Shown one piece after another: positions 9,365 through 17,476 of a DNA stretch of 64,000 bases (positions within the stretch are counted from its first letter, which is position 1; every line of letters begins with the position of its first letter). The stretch spans positions 124,001 to 188,000 of the forward strand of contig JADJXW010000002.1 of NCBI GenBank assembly GCA_016720075.1, given 5' to 3'. Under the pieces are notes generated by a model. The model was not told the DNA's origin and did no database searches. It saw only the letters and a program-made list of their open reading frames with translations. This stretch comes from Pseudomonadota bacterium. Lineage in GTDB: Bacteria; Pseudomonadota; Gammaproteobacteria; Steroidobacterales; Steroidobacteraceae. A program made the translations under genes and the position numbers.

Positions 9365-10407
9365 TGGACACCCTCTCGATTCGCCAGCCCGACGACTGGC
9401 ACCTGCACCTGCGCGATGGCGATGCGCTGCGCGCCGTGCTGCCACACACCGCCACGCAGTTCGCCCGCGCCATCGTGATGCCCAACCTGAAGCCGCCGGT
9501 GACCACCACCGCGCTGGCCCGCGCCTATCGGGACCGCATCCTGGCAGCGCTGCCCGCGGGCAGCCTGTTCACGCCGCTGATGACGCTGTACCTGACCGAC
9601 CGCACCGACCCGGCCGAGATCGCCACCGCCAGAGGCAGCGGCTTCGTGCACGGCTGCAAGCTTTATCCGGCGGGCGCCACGACCAACTCTGACTCCGGCG
9701 TCACCGACATCCGCCGCCTCGACGCGGTGCTCGAGGCGATGGCCGACGCCGGCATGCCGCTGCTGGTGCACGGCGAGGTCACGCAGCCGGAAGTGGATGT
9801 CTTCGACCGCGAAGCCCGTTTCATCGACGAGGTGCTCGCGCCGCTGCGGGCGCGGGTGCCACGCCTGCGCATCGTGTTCGAGCATGTGACGACGAAGGCC
9901 GCCGTGGATTTCGTGCGCGCGCAGGCCGAAGGCGTCGCCGCCACGCTCACGCCGCAGCACCTGGCCATGAACCGCAACGCGTTGTTCACCGGCGGCATCC
10001 GTCCGCATCACTACTGCCTGCCCGTGCTCAAGCGCGAGCGCGACCGCGTGGCGCTGCTCGAGGCCGTGGTGGGCGGTGACCCGCGCTTCTTCCTCGGCAC
10101 CGACAGCGCGCCGCACGCGCGCCATACCAAGGAAACCACCTGCGGCTGCGCCGGCATCTATTCCGCGCATGCCGCGCTGGAACTCTACGCCGCGGTTTTC
10201 GAGCAGGCGGGCGCCCTGCCCCGCCTTGAAGCCTTCGCCAGCGAATTCGGCCCGCGCTTCTATGGACTGCCGCTCAACGATGCGCGGGTGATGCTCCGGC
10301 GCGAGAGCTGGACGGTGCCCGAGGAGTACCCCTTTGGCGCGGACCGCCTCGTGCCGCTGCATGCCGGCCAGACACTGGGCTGGCGCTTTGCCGGCAAAGC
10401 GCGCTGA
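9364..10407 (+). CDS. pyrC: Dihydroorotase (class II)
   Basis: This 347-residue protein catalyses cyclisation of carbamoyl-aspartate to dihydroorotate in pyrimidine synthesis. The metal-binding DWHLHLRDGD is near the N-terminus, followed by LVHGEV, FEHVTTKAAVDFV and the catalytic Asp segment LGTDSAPH. The length and motifs match E. coli-type PyrC. The start is a GTG whose first base is the last base of the upstream TAG, so translation is probably coupled to the peptidase gene. Confidence 0.96.
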   Translation: MDTLSIRQPDDWHLHLRDGDALRAVLPHTATQFARAIVMPNLKPPVTTTALARAYRDRILAALPAGSLFTPLMTLYLTDRTDPAEIATARGSGFVHGCKLYPAGATTNSDSGVTDIRRLDAVLEAMADAGMPLLVHGEVTQPEVDVFDREARFIDEVLAPLRARVPRLRIVFEHVTTKAAVDFVRAQAEGVAATLTPQHLAMNRNALFTGGIRPHHYCLPVLKRERDRVALLEAVVGGDPRFFLGTDSAPHARHTKETTCGCAGIYSAHAALELYAAVFEQAGALPRLEAFASEFGPRFYGLPLNDARVMLRRESWTVPEEYPFGADRLVPLHAGQTLGWRFAGKAR

Positions 10408-10412
10408 TCCAG

Positions 10413-11096
10413 ATGGCCGCAACCGAACTGGCGTCAAAGCGCTTTCGTGGCTTCCTGCCCGTGGTCATCGACGTGGAAACCGGCGGCTTCCATTCGCGCA
10501 CCGACGCGCTGCTGGAAATCGCCGCGGTGATCATCGAGGTGGATTCAGCGGGTCGCGTCCGCCGCGGCGCGACGCATGGCTTTCACGTGCAGCCCTTCGA
10601 GGGCTCGCGACTCGATCCGGTGTCGCTCGAGGTCAACGGCATCGATCCGTGGCATCCGCTGCGGCCGGCCATTCCGGAGGGTGACGCGCTGCAGCGGCTG
10701 TTCCGCGAGATCCGCACCGCCATCCGCTCGCACGGCTGCCGGCGAGCGATTCTCGTCGGCCACAACGCAGCCTTCGACCTGGGATTCCTCAATGCCGCAG
10801 TGGAACGCACCGGCATCAAGCGCAATCCCTTCCATCCGTTCTCCTGCTTCGACACCGCCACGCTGGCCGGCGCGGCGCTGGGCCAGACCGTGCTGGCGCG
10901 CGCGGCGCAGCTGGCCGGCATCGATTTCGACAGCCGCGAGGCGCATTCAGCCGTCTATGACGCTGAACGGACGGCGGACCTGTTCTGCCATGTATGCAAT
11001 GGCATGCATGAAAGCTTCGTGCGCGCCGAGGAAAAGGCGCGCGCGCTGGGCTGGAAGGACGGAGCGCCCGCGCCGCTGGATCTGTCGGAGGACTAG
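10413..11096 (+). CDS. rnt: Ribonuclease T (DEDDh 3'-5' exoribonuclease)
   Basis: The 227-residue product trims the 3' ends of tRNA and other stable RNAs. The DEDDh exonuclease motifs are all visible: VIDVETGGF (Exo I), GHNAAFDLGFL (Exo II) and HSAVYDAERTA (Exo III with the catalytic His and Asp). It starts 5 nt after pyrC, so it belongs to the same transcription unit. Its TAG stop overlaps the convergent grxD stop inside CTAG. Confidence 0.94.
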   Translation: MAATELASKRFRGFLPVVIDVETGGFHSRTDALLEIAAVIIEVDSAGRVRRGATHGFHVQPFEGSRLDPVSLEVNGIDPWHPLRPAIPEGDALQRLFREIRTAIRSHGCRRAILVGHNAAFDLGFLNAAVERTGIKRNPFHPFSCFDTATLAGAALGQTVLARAAQLAGIDFDSREAHSAVYDAERTADLFCHVCNGMHESFVRAEEKARALGWKDGAPAPLDLSED

Positions 11097-11419
11097 GCCG
11101 CGGACTTGCTGGTGGCGTCGTCGATGAGCTGCTTGAGCTCGCCGTTCTGCAGCATCTGCATGGCGATGTCGCAGCCGCCGATCAGCTCACCCTTGACGTA
11201 GAGCTGCGGATACGTGGGCCAGTTGGAGAAGCGCTTGAGCTCATCGCGCAGCTCCAGGTCCTCGAAGATGTTGACCGCGTGGAAATCCGTGCCCACGTGC
11301 TTGAGCACGGCGACGGTCTGCGCCGAAAACCCGCACTGCGGGAAATCGGGCGTGCCCTTCATGAACAGCACCACGGGCTGTGTGGCAAGGTGCTGCTTGA
11401 TGCGTTCGGTGACGTCCAT
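11093..11419 (-). CDS. grxD: Monothiol glutaredoxin, Grx4 type
   Basis: The 108-residue protein has the monothiol active site CGFS (Cys29) within PQCGFSAQTV, the KGTP motif that binds glutathione, and the WPTYPQLYV and GGCDI segments typical of Grx4. Grx4 proteins coordinate a [2Fe-2S] cluster with glutathione and act in iron-sulfur trafficking in the cytoplasm. It lies 25 nt downstream of the BON lipoprotein gene on the same strand and converges on rnt. Confidence 0.95.
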   Translation of the reverse strand: MDVTERIKQHLATQPVVLFMKGTPDFPQCGFSAQTVAVLKHVGTDFHAVNIFEDLELRDELKRFSNWPTYPQLYVKGELIGGCDIAMQMLQNGELKQLIDDATSKSAA

Positions 11420-11444
11420 GGATTTATCCTGTTCCTCGAAGGGC

Positions 11445-11789
11445 CTAGCCCTTCACGGCGAGTTCGTTGCGGACCGACTTGACGCCCTTGACCCTGCGCG
11501 CCAGCTGTTCGGCGGTGGCCCGCTGCGCGGCGGTCTTCACATCACCCTTCAGGGTGACATTGGCGTTGAAGGTGTCCACGTTGATGGACAGCGAGCGGAT
11601 GCCCGGCTCGGCGATCAGGCGGGCTTTCACGTCGGCGGTGATGGCGGCATCGGCCGCGATGCGCTCGGCCGAGCGGTCGTCCTTGCCGACGTAGTAGCCA
11701 CCGGCGGCCGCGCCACCGACCACGGCGGCGACACAGCCCCCGAGACACGGCAGGGCGAGGATCAGACAGGCAATCGCCGCTGGTTTCAT
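11445..11789 (-). CDS. BON-domain lipoprotein (OsmY/Dol P-like, single BON)
   Basis: The 114-residue product starts at the ATG at 11789; the frame is open farther upstream but the lipoprotein signal starts here. The signal has a hydrophobic stretch and a lipobox LGGC with Cys19. A glycine-rich stretch follows, then one BON domain from about residue 45 (DAAITADVKARLIAEPGI to VRNELAVKG). BON lipoproteins are periplasmic or outer-membrane-associated and bind phospholipid surfaces. Most related YraP/DolP proteins have two BON domains, so this is a short version. Upstream lies a 67-bp region divergent from the PuuD-like gene. Confidence 0.8.
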   Translation of the reverse strand: MKPAAIACLILALPCLGGCVAAVVGGAAAGGYYVGKDDRSAERIAADAAITADVKARLIAEPGIRSLSINVDTFNANVTLKGDVKTAAQRATAEQLARRVKGVKSVRNELAVKG

Positions 11790-11856
11790 AAATTGAATTA
11801 TGGGGTGTGCTGCCCTATTCTTCAAACGCCGCAAAACCCAGGGGAGACAAAGGCCT

Positions 11857-12432
11857 ATGAACCCACTCAACACCGTAAAGGGCGCCATCACCACCGGCGT
11901 GATCCTGTCCATCATCCTTTTCGTGGGCCTCGACCCCAACCAGTTCATGCACTACAGCCTCGGCCGGTGGCTCCACATCCTGGCCGGCGTCATGTGGATC
12001 GGCCTGCTGTACTACTTCAATGTCGTCCAGATCCCGGGCCTTGCGGCCGCCGGCGCCGACAAGGGCGGACCGGGCGGAGCGGGCATCAGCAAGTACATCG
12101 CCCCGCGCGCGCTGCTGTGGTTCCGCTGGGCCGCGGTGGCGACCTGGATCACCGGGGCCTGGATCCTGGGCCCGAACCTGGTGGGCGCCTTCACCTTCCA
12201 GACCGGCCTCGTCACGATCGGCATCGGCGCCTGGCTCGGCACCATCATGCTGTTCAATGTCTGGGTGCTGATCTGGCCCAACCAGAAGAAGGTCCTGGGC
12301 ATCGTGGCCGCCACGGATGAGGAAAAGGCCAAGTCCCGCAAGATCGCGACGCTGGCTTCGCGCACCAACTTCGCGCTGTCCATTCCCATGCTGGCCTGCA
12401 TGGCCGGCCAGTCACACGGCCTGCCGTTCTGA
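11857..12432 (+). CDS. Integral membrane protein resembling the PuuD/urate-oxidase N-terminal domain
   Basis: The ATG at 11857 is preceded by a good Shine-Dalgarno (AGGGGAG, about 10 nt upstream), giving 191 residues. Several hydrophobic helices are visible: the N-terminal TGVILSIILFVG, HILAGVMWIGLLYYFNVVQ, AAVATWITGAWIL, and the stretch around GIGAWLGTIMLFNVWVLIW. The GRWLHILAGVMWIGLLYYFN segment is characteristic of the membrane part of PuuD-type urate hydroxylases (Urate_ox_N family). The C-terminal cytochrome c domain of full PuuD is absent (no CxxCH). Stand-alone copies are common and their function is unproven, so a role in urate oxidation should not be assumed. Confidence 0.7.
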   Translation: MNPLNTVKGAITTGVILSIILFVGLDPNQFMHYSLGRWLHILAGVMWIGLLYYFNVVQIPGLAAAGADKGGPGGAGISKYIAPRALLWFRWAAVATWITGAWILGPNLVGAFTFQTGLVTIGIGAWLGTIMLFNVWVLIWPNQKKVLGIVAATDEEKAKSRKIATLASRTNFALSIPMLACMAGQSHGLPF

Positions 12433-12467
12433 ACAGTGCCGCAGCGGGCGGCGCCCTGCCGCCCGGC

Positions 12468-13292
12468 TTGTCTGAAGAAGTCGCCCGGGCGCTGGCCGAA
12501 GACATCGGCCCGGGCGACGTCACCGCAGCGCTCATTCCCGCCGAAACCCAGGCCCGCGCCACGCTGATCACGCGCGAGGAGATGATCCTCTGCGGCTCGG
12601 CCTGGCTTGCCGAGACTTTCCGGCAGATCGATCCGCGCGTCAGCGTGGACTGGCGCGCCCGCGAGGGCGACCGGGTTGCCGCTGGCGCCACGCTGTGCGA
12701 ATTGCGGGGACCTGCCCGCGCCATCCTCACGGGCGAGCGCTGCGCGCTGAATTTCCTGCAGACGCTGTCGGGCACCGCCACCACCACGCGGCGCCACGCG
12801 CAGGCCGTGGCCGGCACCAACTGCCGCATCCTCGACACGCGCAAGACGGTGCCCGGGCTGCGGCTGGCGCAGAAATACGCCGTGCGCTGCGGCGGTGGCC
12901 ACAACCATCGCCTCGGGCTCTACGATCGGGTGCTGATCAAGGAAAACCACATCGTCGCCGCCGGCTCCATCCCGGCCGCGATCCACGCGGCCCGGCGCCT
13001 CGTGCCCGGCATCGAGGTGGAAGTGGAAGTGGAGACGCTGGCGGAATTCGCGCAGGCGCTCGCCGAGGCGCCCGACTACATCATGCTCGATGAATTCAGC
13101 CTCGACGACATGCGCGCTGCGGTGCAGCGCCGCAATGACGCGCACAGCAGGTCGCTGCTCGAGGCGTCAGGCGGCGTGGATCTCGACGGGCTGGCGAAGA
13201 TCGCCGCCACCGGCGTGGATTTCGTGTCGATCGGCGCGCTAACGAAGCATGTGCGCGCGATCGATCTTTCGATGCGCTTCCTGGCGCTGTAG
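12468..13292 (+). CDS. nadC: Nicotinate-nucleotide diphosphorylase (carboxylating)
   Basis: The product converts quinolinate and PRPP to nicotinate mononucleotide in de novo NAD synthesis. Family motifs are DTRKTVPGLR, KYAVRCGGGHNHR, LIKENHI, VEVEVETL, IMLDEF and GVDFVSIGALTKH. No ATG or GTG lies upstream in the open frame. TTG at 12468 is the first standard start and gives 274 residues, somewhat shorter than E. coli NadC (297), and no Shine-Dalgarno precedes it. The in-frame CTG at 12429 could add 13 residues. The N-terminus is therefore uncertain, while the enzyme identity is secure. The gene converges on the GGDEF-EAL gene with a one-base gap. Confidence 0.93.
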   Translation: MSEEVARALAEDIGPGDVTAALIPAETQARATLITREEMILCGSAWLAETFRQIDPRVSVDWRAREGDRVAAGATLCELRGPARAILTGERCALNFLQTLSGTATTTRRHAQAVAGTNCRILDTRKTVPGLRLAQKYAVRCGGGHNHRLGLYDRVLIKENHIVAAGSIPAAIHAARRLVPGIEVEVEVETLAEFAQALAEAPDYIMLDEFSLDDMRAAVQRRNDAHSRSLLEASGGVDLDGLAKIAATGVDFVSIGALTKHVRAIDLSMRFLAL

Positions 13293-13293
13293 A

Positions 13294-15972
13294 TCAGCCC
13301 GGAACGGGCGCCTTCGACAGGCGACTGGGCTGCGCGATGCCATAGCCCTGCGCATAGTCCACGCCCAGGCTTGCCAGCGTCTGGATGATCTCCTGGTTCT
13401 CGGCGAACTCCGCGATCACCAGCTTGCCGGTCAGGTGGCCGATCTCGTTGATCGAGCGCACCATCTCGCGGTCGATCGGGTCGGTGAGGATGCCGCGCAC
13501 GAAGCTGCCGTCGATCTTCAGGTAATCCACCGGGAAATGCTTCAGGTAACCGAACGATGACAGGCCGGTGCCGAAGTCATCCAGCGAGAACTTGCACCCC
13601 AGTTCCTTCAGCGATTTGATGAAGCGGTTGGCCTGCGAGAAGCTGGCTACCGCCGCCGTCTCGGTGATCTCGAAGCAGATCTTGGTGGCATCCAGGCCGC
13701 TTTTCTGGAACTGCTCGATGACGAACGGCAGGAACTTGTCGTCGCCCAGGCTCTGGCCCGACAGGTTGATCGAGCACATGGCGAGCTTCTCGCGCTCGTC
13801 GGCCTCCGACACCAGCCAGCGCAGCGTGTTCTCGATCACCCAGCGGTCGATGGCCGGGGTGATGTTGTAGCGTTCGGCGGCGGCGATGAAATGGTCGGGC
13901 GAGATGATCTTGCCCGCCTCGTCGCGCATGCGCACCAGGATCTCGTAGTGCTCGCCCTCTTCCTTCGACTGCAGCGGCATGATCGGCATGCGGTACAGCT
14001 CGAAGCGGCCTTCGTCGAGCGCGGCGCTGATGCGCGCCGCCCACTGCGTCTCGCGCCGCCGGCGCATCAGCTCGATGTCGTTCTCGGCGAAGCTGTGCAC
14101 GCGGTTGCGGCCCTGCTCCTTGGCCGCGGCGCAGGCGCCCTCGGCGGCCGAAAGGATCGACGCCACGTCGTCGTTCTCCGAGGTGATCGGCACCACGCCC
14201 ACGCTGGCCGAAAGCTTGAATACCCGCTCTTCCCACTCGAAGCGGAAGCCCTTGACCGTCTCGCGCAGCACCTCGGCGATGCGCAGCGCGTCATCGAGCG
14301 TGCTGCTTTCCAGCAGCACGCCGTATTCATCGCCGCCCAGCCGCGACAGCGTGTCGCGCCAGCGGATCTTGGACTTCAGCAGCGCGCCGATCTGGCCCAG
14401 CAGCGTGTCACCCGCGGCATGTCCGCAGGAATCATTGATCATCTTGAACTGGTCGATGTCCAGGTGGCACAGCGCGTACGAGCCTTCCTGGGCGCGCGCG
14501 CTCTTCAGGCAGCGCTCGATGCGGTTCTCGAATTCGCGGCGGTTCACCAGGCCCGTCAGCGGATCGTGGCTGGCGTGGTAGGAGAGCTTGCGGTTCAGCT
14601 CGCGGCTTTCGCTCACGTCGTGGAACACCAGCACCGCCCCGCTGACGTGGCCGCCGCCATCGCGTATGGGCGCCGCGGTGCTCTCCACGTACAGCTCGTT
14701 GCCGTCGCGCCGGATCATCAGCACCGGCCGCGTGGACTTCATCGGCCGCGCGCGGCGGATCGAGCCGGTCAGCGGGTTCTCCAGCGGCTCGCAGGTTTCC
14801 TCGTGGAAGGCGCGGAACACCTCGTCGATGTTGCGGCCCATGGCGTCTTCAAGGCGCCAGCCGGTGAGCGTCTCGGCCACCGGATTGATGTAGTCGATGA
14901 CCGAATCGGCATCGGTGGTGATCACGCCATCGCCGATGGCCTGCAGCGTGATCTGCGCGGCTTCCTTCTCGCGGAACAGCGCCTCTTCGTAGAGCTTGCG
15001 CTCGGTGATGTCCAGTTCGACGCCCAGCAGTCGCTGCAGGCGCCCCTGCTTGTCGATGCGTCCCTTGGCGCGGCTGATGACCCAGCGGTATTCGCCATTG
15101 CGGTGGCGCATGCGGTGCACGCTCTCGAACAGCGGCACGGCGCCCGACACATGCTTGAACATCGCGTCCTGCACGCGCGAGAGGTCATCCGGGTGCACCA
15201 TGCCGCGCCAGTCGACGATCTCGGTGGGCCCGATGTCCTCGTAGCCCATCATCGCCTTCCAGCGCGGCGACAGGTAAAGCTCGTTGGAGTCGAAGTCGAA
15301 ATCCCACAAGCCATCGTTGGAAGCCGCATCGACGAGCGCGTTGCGTTCGTCCATCTCGGCCAGGCGCGTGGCCATCGCCAGGCGATCAAGGCCCGTGGCG
15401 AGGCTGGTGCCGATCAGCTTCAGCAGCAGCTGGTAGTTCACGTCCCAGGCGCCGCGCTCGATGCAGCGCGCCACGCCCAGCACGCCCGCCGGGCGCTTGT
15501 GCATGTACAGCACCACCAGCAGCACGGACGAGAATCCCAGCGCGGCCAGGCGTCCGGCTTCGGCCGGATCCTCGCGCGCCGGCGCACTGGTGTCGCGATA
15601 CTCGGTGAGGCGCAGGTGGTCGAAGCGCGAGGCCAGGAAGGGGAACGAGGTGAGCGGCTCGCCCGACAGGCCGCGCGCGCCGGGCGCGACGCCCTCGGCA
15701 CCCGCCGCGGTGATGCGGGCGAATCCCTCGCCGGTCTCATTCAGCATCGCGATGAAGGCGGTGTCTGCCCCGGTGGCCCGGCGCAGGGTTTCGAGGCTGC
15801 CCTGGATGACCGACTCGGACGTCTGCGGAACCATGTTCTGCAGATCGACGGCGGCCTTGGTGCACTCCACATCCAGGCCCAGGCCCGCACCAAGACGACC
15901 GGCCACGCGCGGACTGGCGAAGATGTCCGAGGCGGTGACGTCTGTGGGTGAAACCGGTCGGGTTGAGGACAT
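13294..15972 (-). CDS. GAF-PAS-PAS-GGDEF-EAL cyclic-di-GMP turnover protein
   Basis: This is an 892-residue cytoplasmic signalling protein with no clear membrane segment. Order: a GAF-like sensor at about 45-200; a PAS/PAC at about 210-325 (ending DITERKLYEE); a second PAS/PAC at about 335-455; GGDEF at about 465-630; EAL at about 650-885. The GGDEF signature is GGDEY (546-550), and an RxxD inhibitory I-site (RWRD, 537-540) sits five residues upstream. The EAL motif is EIL (676-678), with NLSG, FEITET, DDFGTG (797-802) and YLKID retained. Both synthesis and hydrolysis of c-di-GMP are plausible; net activity cannot be read from sequence. A link to the MSHA MshE ATPase in the same window is possible but only inferred. 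Confidence 0.92.
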   Translation of the reverse strand: MSSTRPVSPTDVTASDIFASPRVAGRLGAGLGLDVECTKAAVDLQNMVPQTSESVIQGSLETLRRATGADTAFIAMLNETGEGFARITAAGAEGVAPGARGLSGEPLTSFPFLASRFDHLRLTEYRDTSAPAREDPAEAGRLAALGFSSVLLVVLYMHKRPAGVLGVARCIERGAWDVNYQLLLKLIGTSLATGLDRLAMATRLAEMDERNALVDAASNDGLWDFDFDSNELYLSPRWKAMMGYEDIGPTEIVDWRGMVHPDDLSRVQDAMFKHVSGAVPLFESVHRMRHRNGEYRWVISRAKGRIDKQGRLQRLLGVELDITERKLYEEALFREKEAAQITLQAIGDGVITTDADSVIDYINPVAETLTGWRLEDAMGRNIDEVFRAFHEETCEPLENPLTGSIRRARPMKSTRPVLMIRRDGNELYVESTAAPIRDGGGHVSGAVLVFHDVSESRELNRKLSYHASHDPLTGLVNRREFENRIERCLKSARAQEGSYALCHLDIDQFKMINDSCGHAAGDTLLGQIGALLKSKIRWRDTLSRLGGDEYGVLLESSTLDDALRIAEVLRETVKGFRFEWEERVFKLSASVGVVPITSENDDVASILSAAEGACAAAKEQGRNRVHSFAENDIELMRRRRETQWAARISAALDEGRFELYRMPIMPLQSKEEGEHYEILVRMRDEAGKIISPDHFIAAAERYNITPAIDRWVIENTLRWLVSEADEREKLAMCSINLSGQSLGDDKFLPFVIEQFQKSGLDATKICFEITETAAVASFSQANRFIKSLKELGCKFSLDDFGTGLSSFGYLKHFPVDYLKIDGSFVRGILTDPIDREMVRSINEIGHLTGKLVIAEFAENQEIIQTLASLGVDYAQGYGIAQPSRLSKAPVPG

Positions 15973-16094
15973 TTCCCGATACTTTCCCTAAGTTGCCAAC
16001 GATGTTGCCGTTTTGGCCATCCGCAGGCCACGACCTGCAACACAGTTCACTTAAGCCCGGATTCTGTCATATCCGGTAAGGAAAACGATACAAC
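15973..16094. promoter_or_regulatory. Intergenic region upstream of the GGDEF-EAL gene with small inverted repeats
   Basis: The 122-bp gap between the GT2 gene and the GGDEF-EAL start contains the perfect repeat CCGGAT-N8-ATCCGG at 16057-16076 and a smaller one, GCAGG-N6-CCTGC, at about 16023-16038. The start codon at 15972 is preceded on the minus strand by AGGGAAAG and CGGGAA, either of which could act as a Shine-Dalgarno. No strong sigma70 promoter was recognised. Confidence 0.3.
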
Positions 16095-17093
16095 TTATTG
16101 CTTCAGCTTGGATTTATCGGTACGCGCGGCAATGCCCCCCGCATCCCCTGCCGTCTTTTCGATGAGGTACCGGGGGCGGCGCTTCACTTCCATGTAGATC
16201 TTCGCCACATACTCCCCGACCACCCCCAGGCACAGCAGCTGCACCCCGCCCAGCGCGTAGATGGGCAGCGTGGTGGAGGCCCAGCCCGGCACGGCGTGGT
16301 CGGTGAACAGGCGCACCCCCATCACCCACAGCGCCACCAGCGTGGACAGCACGAACAGCACCGCCCCGCCGGCCGCGATCAGCCGCAGCGGCACCGCGCT
16401 GAACGAAGTGATGCCGTCCAGGCCCAGTCCCACCATCCGTCGCAGCGGGTACTTGGTGTGCCCGGCCACGCGCAGCTTGCGGTCGTAGAACACCTGCGTC
16501 GACCGGAAGCCCAGCTGCGGCACCAGCCCGCGCAGGAACAGGTGTGTCTCGGGGTATTCCGCCAGCGCTTCGAGCGCGGCCCGGCTCATCAGCCGGTACT
16601 CGGCGTGGTCGGGCACCACATCCACGCCCAGCAGCCGCAACAGCGCGTAATAACGGCGCGCCGTCCAGCGCTTGAAGAAGGAATCCTGCACCCGGCTGCG
16701 ACGCACGCCGTAGACCACTTCGAAGCCGGCCAGCCAGGCCTCGACCATCTCGTCGATGACGCCGATGTCGTCCTGCAGGTCCGCGTCGAGCGAGATGACG
16801 GCATCGCCATCGGCATTCATCAGGCCCGCCAGCAGCGCGTTCTGGTGACCGCGGTTGCGCGAGAGCTTCAGGCCCACCACTCGCGGATCGGCCGCCGACA
16901 GTGATTCGATGACGGCCCAGGTGCCATCGCGGCTGCCATCATCGACGAGCCACAGGTTGCCCTGTGCAATGCGACCCCGGGACACCAGCTCCGACAACAG
17001 CTGCAGCACCTGATGCGCCGCAGAGGCCAGGCCCTCCTGCTCGTTGTAGCAGGGCATGACGATGGACAGCCGACCTGCGCCCGGGCTGCTCAT
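16095..17093 (-). CDS. Family 2 glycosyltransferase, GtrB/polyprenyl-phosphate glucosyl- or mannosyltransferase type
   Basis: From the ATG at 17093, which overlaps the GtrA stop in ATGA, the product is 332 residues. The GT-A domain shows VMPCYNEQEG at the N-terminus, the nucleotide-sugar Asp segment LWLVDDGSRDGTW, and SLDADLQDD with the DxD-like metal motif. Two C-terminal membrane helices follow (around AGGAVLFVLSTLVALWVMG and ALGGVQLLCLGVVGEYVAKI), then a basic tail. This is the GtrB/DPMS architecture: an enzyme at the inner membrane that makes a polyprenyl-phosphate-linked sugar for a flippase. It is the last gene of the DUF374-GT39-GtrA-GT2 operon. Confidence 0.9.
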   Translation of the reverse strand: MSSPGAGRLSIVMPCYNEQEGLASAAHQVLQLLSELVSRGRIAQGNLWLVDDGSRDGTWAVIESLSAADPRVVGLKLSRNRGHQNALLAGLMNADGDAVISLDADLQDDIGVIDEMVEAWLAGFEVVYGVRRSRVQDSFFKRWTARRYYALLRLLGVDVVPDHAEYRLMSRAALEALAEYPETHLFLRGLVPQLGFRSTQVFYDRKLRVAGHTKYPLRRMVGLGLDGITSFSAVPLRLIAAGGAVLFVLSTLVALWVMGVRLFTDHAVPGWASTTLPIYALGGVQLLCLGVVGEYVAKIYMEVKRRPRYLIEKTAGDAGGIAARTDKSKLKQ

Positions 17094-17476
17094 TTCGCGC
17101 CCCCGGCCGGGGCGAAAGTCCAGTGGCGATGACCGGCGAAATTCCACGACACCGTCACCATGGTGGTCAGCACCTGCGATAGCACATAGTGCCAGTGAAG
17201 ATAACCGTGCAGCAGGCGCATGCCCAGCACATTGAGGGCAAGGCCTATCGCCAGCACGATGAGGAAACGCCGCACCGCCACCGCATGCGCAGCCGTGCTG
17301 GCCCAGGTGAACCTGCGATTGAGCAGGTAGTTCACGACCGCGCTGGCGAGGAAGCCGCTCGTCGAGGCAACCACCGCATCCAGATGCAGCAGCTCCACGC
17401 CCGCGACCAGCACCGCGTATTGCAGCAGCGTGCAGAACCCTCCGACCAGCAGGAATCGCAGCAGCTCACGGCGCAT
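17090..17476 (-). CDS. GtrA-family membrane protein (putative polyprenyl-phosphate-sugar flippase)
   Basis: The ATG at 17476 gives 128 residues with four predicted helices. LRFLLVGGFCTLLQYAVLVA at the N-terminus and the NYLLNRRFTW segment are typical of GtrA, as is SWNFAGHRHWTF near the C-terminus. GtrA proteins are thought to move polyprenyl-phosphate sugars across the inner membrane. The start lies inside the end of the GT39 gene (11-nt overlap) and the stop overlaps the GT2 start by 4 nt, so the three are translationally linked. Confidence 0.88.
   Translation of the reverse strand: MRRELLRFLLVGGFCTLLQYAVLVAGVELLHLDAVVASTSGFLASAVVNYLLNRRFTWASTAAHAVAVRRFLIVLAIGLALNVLGMRLLHGYLHWHYVLSQVLTTMVTVSWNFAGHRHWTFAPAGGAK

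Noticed and set aside
13891..15951. 686-codon open frame on plus, opposite the GGDEF-EAL gene
   Set aside because: A GC-rich shadow frame: low-complexity His/Arg/Ala composition, no domain motifs, and the minus-strand gene has clear catalytic motifs throughout.
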